A stretch of DNA of 64,000 nt. Origin: Daphnia carinata. Lineage: Eukaryota; Arthropoda; Branchiopoda; Diplostraca; Daphniidae. Each line of letters starts with the position of its first letter. Within the stretch, counting starts at the first letter, position 1. The position numbers and the translations under genes are program-made. The stretch covers positions 310,001 through 374,000 of the forward strand of contig NC_081337.1 of NCBI RefSeq assembly GCF_022539665.2, read 5' to 3'. The notes under the pieces were generated by a model that was not told the DNA's origin, searched no databases, and was given only the letters and a program-made list of their open reading frames with translations. This document shows, piece by piece, positions 1 through 9,431 of this stretch.

Positions 1-1278
1 GAGCATGACGACATCTCCGATCGAGAGATTTCGTTGTGCAGCTTTCCACTTTTTACGCGGCACCAAGGACGGCAGATACAATTTAGTCCAAAGGTCCCAG
101 AAAAGCCGGGCCATCCGCTGCACATATCTAAAACGCTCTCTAGGTAGAGCGTCGTCAAAGGAAACTGGCAATAAGTCTGTTGTGGGAGCGCGATTTAAGA
201 AATCGTTCGGCGTTAGCGGCCGAAAATCCGCCGGATCCGAGCTAGCGTAAGTCAAAGGACGTGCGTTCAGGAAGCCTGCGATCTCCGCCAGCAAGGTGCG
301 GAGCATCTCATCCGTGGGATAGCGCAGCCCTCCCTTTTCGATTTCTAATGCTCGGTACAGAGCTCCTTTCGTGGAACGTATCAAACTCTCGTGTGCTCCA
401 CCGAAATGAGGCGATCGGGGTGGTTGGAAATGCCAGTCAATAAGCTTTTCGGTCCGAAATTTCATTAGTTTGGGGTCTTCTTTGAGATTCCGAACAAGGT
501 CGTTCAATTCTCTTTCTGCTCCGACAAAGTTCGTTCCATTGTCGGAGTGTACGGACGCTGGCTTACCAAACAAGCCGATGAAACGCCTGAAAACGAGCAG
601 AAAATCCTCTGACGAAAGTGACTCCGCCAAATCCAGATGCACAGCACGGGTCACCAAGCACGTAAAAAGCGCTCCGTATCTCTTGAGGACTCTATTTTGA
701 CCCGGACTTGTTTCCAGAGGGCCGTAATAGTCCACGGCTGTATGAGTGAAAGGTGGCGAAAAAGAATTAAGTCGAACTGCCGGTAAGTCACCCATCATTT
801 GGGCCGCGGGCACCGCTCTCTCCCTGATGCAAGACGGACAAAGCCTACGGGTCTTCTTGGCCACTTCCCTCCCCCGGATGATACAAAAATATTGGCAAAG
901 CTTGGGAAACAAATAATCTGTGCCGGCATGATGCATTTCTTCATGTACGATTTTGACTATCTTCTCGGTTAATGGATGTTTGTTCAGCAGCAAAGGAGGA
1001 TGTCGATTATCGTACGGCAATTTGGATCGCCCGATACGTCCTCCTAAACGCAGTAAACCGTCTTCTCCAATATTTGGGCTGAGAGATAGAAGATGTGAAG
1101 CGGATGGAAGAGGTTTTCCTCGTTGAAGCGACTGGAACTCGTCGAAGAAAGCTTCCATCTGACATCTCTTGACCAGCTCTAATGCGTCAACTTCTAACTT
1201 TAAAAAGGAAGAGAGGTTAGTCTGATCTAGTTGGAACTCCGACCAGTCAAATGGATCCGAAGCTGCTCGAACATGGTA
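1..1278 (-). pseudogene. BEL-1 integrase (partial, open at window edge)
   Basis: Translating the minus strand downstream of the stop at 1279-1281 gives an uninterrupted frame to the window edge. It contains an HHCC-type zinc-binding region (HHAGTDYLFP, then CPSC) followed by the DDE catalytic core: TAVDYYGP around 720, HSDNGTNFVGAE around 540 and HFGGAHE around 405. The integrase would join element cDNA to host DNA. It is in frame with the upstream RNase H across one TAG, so it was once part of one Pol polyprotein. The C-terminus is not in the window. Confidence 0.9.
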
Positions 1279-1749
1279 CTACTTGGTGTGCTTCAGTTCC
1301 AGCGTCGCGGCCATCCACGGCAGATCTTGAGGCCACTCCGACTCAGCTTTAAAGAGGAATTCTAGGCCGTCTTGCCAGCTTTTGGGAAACACTTCGTCAC
1401 CTATGGAAGAGCGTGTGGCGGCGTCCGCTGGATTCTGACGTCCGGGGACGAAGCGCCATTCTTCTGTCTCGGTTAGCGTTGGAATTTCGCCGATCCGATT
1501 AGAAACGAAAACCTGGTAAAAGGATGCAGTGGCTCTAATCCAGTTACGCACGGTGCTGCTGTCTGTCCAGAAGAATCGTCGCTGGGTCGGATGTGTTAGG
1601 GAGCTCTGAATGGCTGCGGCGATCCGGGAGCTAAGCAGGGCAGCGTTCAATTCCAGCTTTGGTACCGACAGCGTCTTTTTAGGCGCGAGTTTACGGCTGG
1701 CTTTCACCATCCGTGTTTGGACACTTCCAGAACGATAAGCATTGGGGAG
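1279..1749 (-). pseudogene. BEL-1 RNase H region of Pol
   Basis: This part of Pol would degrade the RNA strand during reverse transcription. It is marked by the stretch SVPKLELNAALLSSR, the FFWTDSSTVRNWI motif and FVPGRQNPADAATR, a signature typical of BEL/Pao RNase H. It is in the same frame as the RT above (stop TAA at 1750-1752) and the integrase below (stop TAG at 1279-1281), so two single-base changes isolate it. The annotated methionine at 1710 is internal and not a real start. Confidence 0.88.
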
Positions 1750-3160
1750 TTACACCACCGCCGCGTACGCTTCTTCGGAAGCGTCTCCGAAAACGTGCAG
1801 CTGGGAATTTCCGATTTCAGATTGCTCTGAAAATAAACAACGGGGAATGGAGACCAAAACGAGCTCTCGAAGGCTGGTAAACCAGGAAGCCCACCAAGCT
1901 CGATCATTTTCGTCCACGGGATTAGACCAATTCAATCCTTTAATTCCGAGTTCTCGCAACCGAATTTTGGCCTTTACGACAAGTGGTGCAGCTATTCCTA
2001 GTGGATCGAACACGGAAGCAACTTTACTAGTGAGGCTGTTCCTAGTATATTCCTCGTCTTGCGGGCAGTTGACTCGAAAACCCAGCGTATCGTCCCGAAA
2101 GCTCCAAACCACTCCAAGCACTTTTTCACTCCCACTATCCGTCAGCTGCAAATCTGACGCCGGACATGCTGATGGCCCATCTTTCCCGTGCATCTCCCGA
2201 ACGAAATCGACAGAGTTTGAGATCCACTTCTGGAAATGTAAATCAGCTGCAGCCAATGCTTTTCTTACGGTTGCAGCCTCCTTTACGGCTTCGTCGACCG
2301 TTGTGGCTGATCCCAAATAATCGTGGACGTACATCTTCGTCTTGACAGCGTTGACGACTTCTTCTCCTACCTCTGCATCCATAGCGGCCCGTCGAATGGT
2401 GTGGATGGCGATAAATGGAGAACACGTAGCACCGAAGGGTAAGCGATTCATCCGGCACACTAGAGCTTTGGAAGCCGCAAGATCCTGCTACAGAAAGCAG
2501 AAATATTCAGCGTCGGAGGGATTAAGTCGGTAGCGACTAAACATTGCTTCTACGTCTGACGCCCACGCTACGGCTCCTTCTCTGAATTGGGTTAAGACGG
2601 CTGGAAGAGAAGGTTGAAGAGCTGGACCGCTGAGAATTGCGTCGTTCAAAGACTTCCCATGGAACGGACGGCGGCATCGAACACGACACGAAGCTTAGGA
2701 CCCTTGTAGACGCCGTGGTGAGCTAGGAAATATCTTGCTGAAACAGTTTCCTTTTCGGAAAGTATGGAGGCATAGCCCTTGTCGATCGTCTTCTTCATAG
2801 CGACTCGATAATCGGTTTCGAATGCCGGATCTCTGTCGAACCACTTTAAAAGACCCCGAAGACGCTGTTGGGCCTTCAGACGATTGCAGACGAGGTTGGT
2901 TCGCCTGTCCGCCAAGTGATAGGAACCTCATATCCTAGCTCCAATTTTCGGGTCCCAGCTTCCAAAATGGCAAGGGCTTGTCGTTCGTCTGCGGACATGC
3001 CTACCAATTTGCATTCCATCCCGAAGTTTTCGGTATCACAAAACTGGCGAAATGCCACTGTTAACTCTTCGAGATGTGTAGAGCTAGTGATCTTGTGCGT
3101 GCGCACAGCAGCAATGATGGCGTCATTTTGAACGACTCCTGGTGGCGGTAGACTCATAGT
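1750..3160 (-). pseudogene. BEL-1 reverse transcriptase, several breaks
   Basis: This is a BEL/Pao-type reverse transcriptase in pieces. The 5' part (about 2915-2646) has YKGPKLRVVFDAA, the middle (about 2645-2490) has MFSRYRLNPSDAEYF, and the 3' part (2460-1750) has MNRLPFGATCSPF, the region around the YVHDYLG active-site variant, and VFGDASEEAYAAVV at the start of RNase H. A TAG at 2488-2490 sits where a tryptophan codon is expected. Frameshifts occur near 2650 and near 2900. The sequence upstream to about 3160 is the protease-RT linker (QFCDTENFGMEC motif). Confidence 0.87.
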
Positions 3161-4367
3161 CTCGGCCGACCCTAGATTCGAGAGGAACCAAAAGGTGAGA
3201 GTAATCGGTGCCAATTAGAATGTCTACTCTCCCGCCGGACTTCGTGACTGGAAGATCTGCAAGATGCGCCCAGCGCAACTGAAGGGTCGCCCAATCTGTC
3301 ACAGGGGTAGCACTGGCGACGGTGGGAAGAGTGGAGCAAGAGAGATTCAGTATCTTGCCGGAAGCGGTGCTGATCTGGAAATTCAAGCGTTTAGATGCAT
3401 AGCGATTCACTACACTCCCGACGACATCCACGGTTACGATTTGACGGACCCCAACGATCTTGAGAATCTTCGCGAATCCTCGTCGGATCAAGGTAGAGTC
3501 GCTGCCTTCGTCGATGAACACATTGGCCATCACTGCGTTTCCGTCGCGGTCCAAGATCTTAAGCCGCATCATACCCATGGCTACTCTGCAAGGCCTTTGC
3601 CTTCCTGTTTGCACCATGGTCGTTCTGGATGACTCTGGTTGCGGGTTACTAAATCCTCTGGAGGAGTCGTGGAGGAGCCCGTGGTGATAGAGACGGCATT
3701 CGGAAAACTTGCAGGGTCTCTTCTGGGCACAGAACCTGGCGGAGTGCTTGGTACCAAAGCAACCGAAGCCCAATCGATGTTTGGCACAAAAAGTCACTCT
3801 CTCTCCCACTGCCAACGACTTGAAGTCTCCACAGTTCTCCAGCTTGTGGTCGCCTTCACATTTAAAGCAGAAAAGACTGGAAGCGCCTTTAAAGGGAGAA
3901 GAAGGGTAATCCGTTTTCCGGTTGGAGGAGGTTTGATGACTGTGGGCTTGATGACGACTACCGAACTTGGGTACAGAGCTATGAAGCTGCTCTGCTGCGA
4001 TGCTGTAGGCGTTCTGATAAGCCGCTGCTCTATGACTCAACCATGTGCCGAAGATGTCCAGGCTCCTTGTTTCCAATCCTCCCAGCCGTCCGTCATTCCA
4101 GGCTAGTCTATCTGGAAATTGGAGGCGCAGACAAACCTTTTCAATCAGGTCCGGTGCATAGGTCTCTCCAATCCTGCTGAGTTCGAACAAATGCGACCTC
4201 ATCTTCTCAGCGAAACGTTTGAATCCGATTGGGTCGTTCTTCAATTCCAACCGGTCAATCGCCTGGAGGTGCGCGGCTCTCATCAGATCTCGACAACCGC
4301 AAGATTGCTTTAAGCGACGCATTGCTTCCATATAGGCGGCTTCACCGCCTCCTAGTCCGTGAGCCAA
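3123..4367 (-). pseudogene. BEL-1 gag-protease, N-terminally deleted
   Basis: This 414-codon frame holds the C-terminal half of a BEL/Pao Gag, ending in a cysteine-rich region (CFKCEGDHKLENC, then FCAKHRLGFGCFG, then CKFSECRLYHHGLLH), and an aspartic protease with IDEGSDSTLIRRGF. The N-terminal part (GLGGGEAAYMEAMRRLKQ) matches the gag piece at 47589-48201 closely. In that piece the frame continues upstream for another kilobase that is missing here: the sequence jumps at about 4368 straight into the leader next to the LTR. The methionine at 4367 is therefore a deletion artefact. The frame shifts out near 3200 before RT. Confidence 0.88.
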
Positions 4368-4416
4368 CCAGCTCTAGGTTGCTGGTAGTAATACGACAAA
4401 CTTCTGCTGATGAGCT

Positions 4417-4432
4417 CCGGCTCGAAGGACCA
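4417..4432 (-). other. BEL-1 primer-binding site, tRNA-Tyr type
   Basis: Immediately inside the LTR the minus strand reads TGGTCCTTCGAGCCGG. This is the complement of the usual 3' end of animal tRNA-Tyr (CCGGCTCGAAGGA plus CCA). A tRNA-Tyr primer would start minus-strand DNA synthesis here. The same site is kept at 48924-48939 in BEL-2. Confidence 0.8.
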
Positions 4433-4435
4433 AAA

Positions 4436-4827
4436 TGTTTCGTAGCTCGAAATCAGGGGAACTCAGAAGTTCGTAGAGTTGCGACTTCGCTGTTGTATGC
4501 AGCGAGTAGAATTACCTTGTATTAATGATCAGTATTTGCAAGTGTTAATCAGCGTGTGGAGTCTGAGATAGCACGAGAGACAGTGTTTGTCACTCAAACT
4601 ATTGGACCACACTACACAAGTTTCCTGCAATTTAGTTCAAGGCGGTCGGAAGGAACAGATTCACTAACGATAAACACGGTGACTACTTCAATGACAAATG
4701 GTACAGCGGACGAAAAGTTGCAAGAGGAAGAGAAATATAGGAAAACAGAAAGGCGCCAAAACTATACGATTAATAAACACGCGTTGCCAGATATTATACG
4801 CTGCAGCGCTACATTTGCGCCGTAACA
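4436..4827 (-). repeat. BEL-1 5' LTR, 392 bp
   Basis: On the minus strand the LTR begins TGTTACGGCG and ends CTACGAAACA, giving TGTT...AACA ends, directly followed by the primer-binding site. A second copy at 48943-49356 differs by a 22-23 bp tandem duplication and scattered substitutions. The other LTR of this element is outside the window. Confidence 0.82.
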
Positions 4828-5183
4828 TCTATTTCTCTTTTATTGCATTGTAATGCCTTTCGCTTATTTTTACTTATTTTAAATGCACAAGCCCGAGACA
4901 AGTTTACTTTCCACTGGAAAACCCCTTTAAAAACTTACCACTTGACGAAATGGAATTAAATAATTTATTGTTGCAACAATCTGCATAACTTAACATTAAC
5001 CCGTTTAACAGTAATTAGCCACACTTAGCCCCCTTTTTGGAATACAACGCAGTAACGAAAACAACTGCTCGATACCAACGTCGACGGATGATGGGTGTGG
5101 TGCACTTCGATTCAAGGCCAGATTAGCAATACAGAACATGGTTTATGAAAATTGTGTGGTTCCATGGTCATGGATAAACACAT
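4828..5183. other. Flank without gene, duplicated at 49357-49563
   Basis: The first about 205 bases (to 5033) are nearly identical to 49357-49563, so BEL-1 and BEL-2 are copies of one insertion carried by segmental duplication. Part of it (about 4965-5005, TTATTGTTGCAACAATCTGC) is repeated in weaker form at 5876-5910. I see no coding potential or RNA gene before 5184. Confidence 0.7.
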
Positions 5184-5303
5184 GTCAGGATGGCCGAGCG
5201 GTCTAAGCCGCCAGACACAAGGGTAAAACCTTGCTTCTCAGAGAGAAGCATCAGATTTCTGATCTTCAATGAAGGCGTGGGTTCAAATCCCACTCCAAAA
5301 TTT
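5184..5303 (+). pseudogene. Intron-containing tRNA-Leu(CAA) relic
   Basis: The sequence starts GTCAGGATGGCCGAGCGGTC, a classic tRNA-Leu acceptor and D-arm. After the anticodon CAA comes an intron-like insert, then the 3' anticodon stem (TTTCTGATC), the variable arm and the T-arm (GTGGGTTCAAATCCCACTCC). Animal tRNA-Leu(CAA) genes normally carry an intron here. The 3' acceptor strand is missing: after ACTCC comes AAAATTTTT instead of TGAC. Position 33 before the anticodon is A instead of the invariant T. Both changes argue for a decayed gene. Confidence 0.75.
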
Positions 5304-5363
5304 TTCTCTTGCGCGATGTCCTTGTGAATGGATTTATTATTCTAATCTGTTGGGTTGTGCAAC

Positions 5364-5435
5364 GCGATGGTGGTATAGTGGTTAACATGGCTGCCTTCCA
5401 AGCAGTCGACCCGAGTTCGATTCTCGGCCATCGCA
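5364..5435 (+). tRNA. tRNA-Gly-TCC: tRNA-Gly(TCC)
   Basis: This is a 72-nt cloverleaf with a perfect seven-pair acceptor stem (GCGATGG with CCATCGC). The anticodon loop CTTCCAA sits in a GCTGC/GCAGT stem (one G-T pair), the T-stem CCGAG/CTCGG is perfect around TTCGATT, and the discriminator is A. The sequence is close to metazoan tRNA-Gly(TCC). No run of four T lies directly behind it, which is unusual for a pol III gene. Its 3' flank recurs beside the tRNA-Gly relics at 8410 and 39767. Confidence 0.85.
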
Positions 5436-5522
5436 GAAAATTAAACATTTGGTTGGTGAATTTCTTTAGGGCGATGTCATTATGAAATGGATTTGTGATA
5501 CAAATCTTTTGAACAATATTAG

Positions 5523-5594
5523 GCGGTGGTGGTATAGTGGTTAGCATGGCTGCCTTCCAAGCAGTCGACCCGAGCTCGATTCTCGGTCACACTA
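5523..5594 (+). pseudogene. Degenerate tRNA-Gly(TCC) copy
   Basis: The D-arm, anticodon arm (CTTCCAA loop) and most of the T-arm match the gene at 5364-5435. The acceptor stem does not close: GCGGTGG faces TCACACT, with two mismatches and two weak pairs. The T-stem also has a change (CCGAG became CCGAG-CTC context). It is probably a dead duplicate. Confidence 0.65.
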
Positions 5595-5791
5595 TTAGAT
5601 ATTTAATTAGAGAAATCAGTAACAACTATCAACTGTTGTCTAAGGTTACACAAAGGCAGAGGAAAGAAATGAAAAATCTAAGAGGAAAATAGAGTATTAT
5701 GTTGTGCGAATTACGAATTTGCAATATTGTCGAAAATTCATAGAAATACGTCTACGACTTAGATAGTATTAATTAAGAAATCTTATAGTCT

Positions 5792-5863
5792 TTCCCATAC
5801 CGGCAATTGAACTCGGGCCTCCTGGGTGAGAGCCAGGTATCCTAACCACTAGACAATATGGGA
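5792..5863 (-). tRNA. tRNA-Glu-CTC: tRNA-Glu(CTC), possibly decayed
   Basis: On the minus strand the gene starts TCCCATATTGTCTAGTGG, has the anticodon loop CTCTCAC (CTC anticodon) and closes with TATGGGA plus discriminator A, so the acceptor stem is perfect over 72 nt. The T-stem is poor: CCGAG faces GCCGG with two mismatches, including the normally invariant 53-61 pair. It may still be transcribed but looks damaged. A truncated copy on the other strand lies at 6228. Confidence 0.6.
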
Positions 5864-6060
5864 TTAGTCTATGTTATTGTTGCACTAATCTGCATAATTT
5901 AACAATAACGCGCTTTTCCCCCTAGAGGGTAATCATGGGATCTACGGAAACGGTATGTGTCCACTTCCACTACGGTGCACCAAACCCCGAAGACGAGGAA
6001 AACCCTCTCTCCACGTATTTACCTCTTACCCAGTAGATTAGTGGTATTACTACAAAACGT
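5864..6060. other. Spacer without gene
   Basis: There is no coding potential or RNA gene. The first 45 bases resemble the BEL-1 flank at 4965-5005, which suggests a locally repeated host spacer between tRNA genes. Confidence 0.5.
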
Positions 6061-6222
6061 CGTCCTGAGCAGACGTGTTTTTCCTGAATAAAATAGGATA
6101 AAATAGGAATTCTTGATGAAATAACCCCGATTATGTCGGATAAAATGTAAATATATTATCGGGGTCTAATGTAAGCAGATCTAAAACCCAGGTGCTCAGA
6201 AAAAACACATCTGCTCAGGACG
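6061..6222. mobile_element. Short hairpin MITE, 162 bp
   Basis: The ends form a long terminal inverted repeat. CGTCCTGAGCAGACGTGTTT at 6061 matches the complement of the right end, where AAACACATCTGCTCAGGACG ends at 6222, with one mismatch in 20 and near-identity continuing a few bases inward. A second nested inverted repeat (ACCCCGAT ... ATCGGGGT) lies inside. The AT-rich centre has no ORF. This is the structure of a non-autonomous DNA transposon. I cannot see a clear target duplication and cannot assign a superfamily. Confidence 0.6.
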
Positions 6223-6227
6223 TCAAG

Positions 6228-6284
6228 TCCCATATTGTCTAGTGGTTAGGATACCTGGCTCTCACCCAGAAGGCCCGGGTTAAT
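6228..6284 (+). pseudogene. 3'-truncated tRNA-Glu(CTC) copy
   Basis: From TCCCATATTGTCTAGTGG through the CTCTCAC anticodon loop to GGCCCGGGTTAATT this matches tRNA-Glu. The sequence then breaks into a T-run before the 3' half of the T-arm and the acceptor. It begins six bases after the MITE and is followed by a piece of 5S rRNA on the other strand. Confidence 0.75.
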
Positions 6285-6302
6285 TTTTTTTAAATTTTTG
6301 GT

Positions 6303-6347
6303 GCCAACTGCATCCCGTATTCCCAAGCGGTCACCCATGTACGTACT
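6303..6347 (-). pseudogene. 5S rRNA 3' fragment
   Basis: The minus strand contains ATGGGTGACCGCTTGGGAAT followed by ACGGGATGCAGTTGGC. This is the highly conserved 3' third of eukaryotic 5S rRNA, from about residue 74 to the end. No 5' part of a 5S gene is present. The fragment starts directly after the A-rich 3' end of the LINE (GAAGAAAAAAA), so it looks like the 3' flank of the LINE insertion rather than a gene. Confidence 0.8.
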
Positions 6348-8343
6348 TTTTTTCTTCAGGCAATAGATGGCTCTACTTTACTTCAACTGTTCTGCGGCTT
6401 AACTAAACACTAAAAAGCTAATGTCATCTGGCCCTTTTTTTATATTACCTTGTTTGTTTGTATTTCTTAATTATCTTTAAAACCATAAATTAAAATTTGG
6501 ATTATTTTCTATTTGTTTTTCTTCTAATTTTAAAGAGGTAATAAATTCATTCATAAAATTTTCCTTTTTCCTTTTTTCCCACAAGATAATGCTTAGGTTT
6601 GCTGCTAAAGAAATTGCTTTATTTTGCTTTTGTTTTGTAGTTTTGGGGAAATCTAATAAATATAGTTGTTTTAAATTTGGGCAAAATTTGTTTTCGTATA
6701 TTCTTGAAATGCATCTTTGAATGAACTTAACTGCTGGTTTAGTTACTTTACATTGAAATAAGTGTTATATTGTTTCTATTTCTTCACATCGGTCACAGGT
6801 AGATGATGTTATTTGGTTACATTTCATTAATCTATCTTTGGTTTGGAGTACATTATGGATTTGCATAAAAAGATGTTCTTTTTGCAAAGGTGATCAAACT
6901 TTTTGTGCTAGTGCTTTAAAACCTGGTCTAAAATTAGTATTTGGAATTTTTGTAATTATCTTTGGGTTTTTTTTAACTTCATTGATTAGTATAAGGTATA
7001 TTTCTTTGGTTTTAATTTCCTGGGGTAATATTTTTTTTTGTTCTATTTTGTGAATATCTTCCACAACATTTTTTAAAAATAAAGGAGGTTATCACAGCTT
7101 GGTCCAGGTGTAATGTCTATAATTTTTCTCAGTTTAAATCCTAACCAGTAACTACGCATTTTCCCATTTTTGCTTTTGGGATTTTTTCATTAAGTGAACA
7201 ATCAGGTTTTCTAAAAAGAGGGAACGATATTTCATTTGAACATTGCTTATGTTTAATAATCCTTCATCGGTTGCAAGGTAAAGCTCGTCGTTTGCTAATC
7301 TTTCAAATTTGTGCTGCCAAATAGAATTTAGTCCTATTTGCTGGATCTTCTCCGTGTGTCTCTAGGTATAGGTAAAATATTTGCCAGGTGAAAGGATTTT
7401 GGAGAAATAAAAGTGTTAAAAAAAGATTGCTTTTTTGTTGTATAGTTAAAAGCCTATTAAAAGTGTTATGTAAGCTTTGTTTTATTTCCCCTAATATAAA
7501 TTTACAGTTCTGTATTATTGTTGTTTCAATGTCTCGGTACCAAGGGCTTCCTAACATTTTTATCGATTCTGCAGCTTTTATCCATGTTACTGGTTTTTCC
7601 CCATTCTTCCCCCATGCTCCTAATTCTAACATATTCGACTTATTTTTATTTATTTTAGAATTGGTTGCGTCCTCAAATTCCGTAACACATTCTTCTAGTT
7701 CTTTCAGTTCATCATACTGGTTAATAAAAATCGATACATCATCTACGAAAGCGTTTATTTGATGACTAGATTTTGCAATATAAACAGGTTTTACGTTAGC
7801 TTTGAGATAATTTAAAAAAAGTTCAATAAAAATTATGTACAAATGCATTGATAAAGGACATCCCTGCCTTACTCCTCTTTTTAGTTCAATTTTTTCTCCA
7901 AATTTCCCATTTACAAATGCTATGCTTATTGAATTTTCGTATAAAATTTGTATATATTTAATAAATAAATCTTGAAAACCCATATTCTTCATAGCTTCAT
8001 ATAAAAATGTTCTGTCTACCATATCGTAAGCCTTCTCAAAGTCCACACTTACTATTGCTGCTGCACTTGGCTTATGTTTACTTACAACCAGTTTTGTGTT
8101 TTTTCTACTGGTATTTTCATCTGAAAACCATTCAATTATATTTCTGTATGTTGTTAGATTCTGGGTTATATTTCTATTGTTTATTCTACCGGTTTGTTCA
8201 TGACTTACTAGTTGCGGTAAAATATTTTTTAGTCTACTTGTAAAAATTTTTGCTAAAATTTTATAGTCACAGCATAAAAGAGTGATTAGTCTCCAATTAC
8301 TAAGTGATTTTCTGTTTCCACCTTTGTGTATCAGTGTCAACAA
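6348..8343 (-). mobile_element. L1/Tx1-type LINE, 5'-truncated
   Basis: The minus strand carries a non-LTR reverse transcriptase (8343-7303), a long linker, then a zinc-binding RT-associated domain near 6900-6700 (HLFMQIHNVLQTKDRLMKC, then CDRCEE and HLFQC). It ends at an A-rich tail touching a 5S rRNA fragment. The endonuclease and ORF1 are missing, so the copy is 5'-truncated. The zinc-binding domain after RT is typical of L1/Tx1-like elements. The same truncated 5' junction occurs at 39836-39983, so the truncation is older than the segmental duplication. Confidence 0.82.
7303..8343 (-). pseudogene. LINE reverse transcriptase domain
   Basis: This 346-codon frame contains the ordered non-LTR RT motifs: NWRLITLLCCDYKILAKI, SHEQTGRINNRNI, IVSVDFEKAYDMVDR (catalytic Asp), GVRQGCPLSMHLYIIF and the active site AFVDDVSIF. 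The catalytic aspartates are present. The enzyme would copy LINE RNA at a nicked target. The frame is open at its 5' end only because upstream sequence is lost, and its first codon is an internal methionine. Stops appear downstream of 7303 before the zinc-binding domain. Confidence 0.85.
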
Positions 8344-8409
8344 GTGTCACAAATCCATTTCATAATGACAACGCCCTAAAGAAATTCACCAACCAAATGT
8401 TTAATTTTC

Positions 8410-8479
8410 TGCGATGGCCGAGAATCGAACTCGGATCGACTGCTTGGAAGGCAACCATTGGACAAGTGCTACCACTAGG
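8410..8479 (-). pseudogene. tRNA-Gly(TCC) relic
   Basis: On the minus strand the 3' two thirds (GCCTTCCAAGCAGTCGATCC through the T-arm to CCATCGC and A) match the tRNA-Gly(TCC) at 5364. The 5' third is rearranged: there is an insertion in the D-arm and no matching acceptor strand. The same relic is at 39699-39767, and the 3' flank of all three is shared. Confidence 0.75.
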
Positions 8480-8484
8480 GCTTG

Positions 8485-9070
8485 GCTCCCTGGGTTCTTG
8501 GTATCCACGGAACGACGACATCCGATCTCCTCTAGGTATTGACCAACGCAGCTGGTCGTCATTCAGGAGAAAATCCAGATTGGCGGCGATTAAAGGATCC
8601 ATGGAGATGGTAAAAGAACACCTGGCTGCAATAAGTGATCCCGACACACAAATATAACACGCTATCTCCGTTTAACACGCTCTGTAAATAGTAAAGAAAA
8701 CGATACTCTGAAGTGTATTGTATTCTGTGTTCTATTTTCTATTTTGTATACTTTATACTTTTTATATTTTACATTTCATAGCGTTTTCATGTATGTAATC
8801 TTATGATCTACTTGGATATCTGTTTTATGTGCAATATTCTTTATGTCAGTTTATGCCCTTCTTACGTTACATGTGCCATATACGGTTGTTCCAATAAGGA
8901 AAACAAAATTATGTCATAACCACTGAACCATCGATGCTGTTTATATAATTCTTCTTTTATCAATTGCATACATTAAAGATAAATTAAAATGCCTATTTAT
9001 ATGGCTACGGAATAAACAATATTTCTTTTTACGTTATTGTGTTACGTATAACTTAATAGCTATCCATTGT
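8485..9070. other. Duplicated flank; contains a 19-nt tRNA-Gly(GCC) 5' stub
   Basis: This stretch recurs inverted at about 39100-39690 and directly at 49564-50148. At 8919-8937 (minus) lie the first 19 bases of tRNA-Gly(GCC), GCATCGATGGTTCAGTGGT, with nothing of the rest; the stub is also at 39242-39260 and 49997-50015. A weak ORF across 8480-8657 (ending KEHLAAISDPDTQI) is kept in the duplicates but has no recognisable family. I call no gene here. Confidence 0.55.
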
Positions 9071-9142
9071 TAGCAGAGCATAGTTTCGATCTACGGACCT
9101 CTGCGTTATGGGCCCAGCACACTTCCGCTGCGCCCCTCTGCT
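9071..9142 (-). tRNA. tRNA-iMet-CAT: Initiator tRNA-Met(CAT), variant copy
   Basis: AGCAGAG/CTCTGCT form a perfect acceptor stem, the anticodon loop is CCCATAA, and the A-starting acceptor with ATCGAAA in the T-loop mark an initiator tRNA. Two changes separate it from the copy at 39037: position 8 is G instead of the nearly universal T, and the anticodon stem has a G-G mismatch (CTGGG against CGCAG). It may be a pseudogene. Confidence 0.75.
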
Positions 9143-9400
9143 ATACGAAACTGATCGCTGTATTACGGAGTCCCAGTTATGGCTTACGTAGCATTTGTAA
9201 CTGTTGTGTTACTAAAATGCATAAATAGCTGGGACAAAAGCACCGACTGGGACAAAAGCATCGATGCCAAATATTAGGAAATCATTTTTCCTAACAGCAC
9301 GAGCCGCCTTGGTTTTCTTTGAACCTTCAACCAATAACAACTTTATCACCACCGGTGCTTTAGCAACCACACTTTTAATGGGAAATAGTCTGTTGAACGG
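9143..9400. other. Flank without recognisable gene
   Basis: This is shared with 38735-39036 (inverted) and 50221-50460. A frame encoding KSVIAKAPMVIKLLLVEGSK and neighbours is conserved in the duplicates, but it is short and I do not recognise it. At about 9400 it is joined to the 3' end of AE copy 1 by a deletion that removed the 3' LTR. Confidence 0.5.
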
Positions 9401-9431
9401 AATAATAAAACTTGTTCCTTCCCCTAAAAAG

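Larger units (their letters stand above)
1..4827 (-). mobile_element. BEL-1: BEL/Pao LTR retrotransposon, 3' part outside window
   Basis: Read on the minus strand the order is 5' LTR (4827-4436), primer-binding site, gag, protease, reverse transcriptase, RNase H and integrase, and the integrase runs off base 1. The continuous gag-pro-RT-RH-IN order, the protease motif IDEGSDSTL and the RNase H style are those of the BEL/Pao superfamily. The coding region has in-frame stops at 1279, 1750 and 2488 and frameshifts near 2650, 2900 and 3200, so it is dead. About 1 kb of 5' gag is missing compared with the related piece at 47589-49356. Confidence 0.9.

Noticed and set aside
3264-4525. Plus-strand ORFs across the BEL-1 gag region
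   Set aside because: Shadows of the minus-strand gag-protease frame.
5610-5790. Possible further tRNA gene between tRNA-Gly and tRNA-Glu
   Set aside because: No T-arm or acceptor pairing could be found.
8304-8657. Conserved ORF ending KEHLAAISDPDTQI, and its antisense partner
   Set aside because: It crosses a LINE junction and a tRNA relic; conservation reflects recent duplication only. I cannot assign a family.
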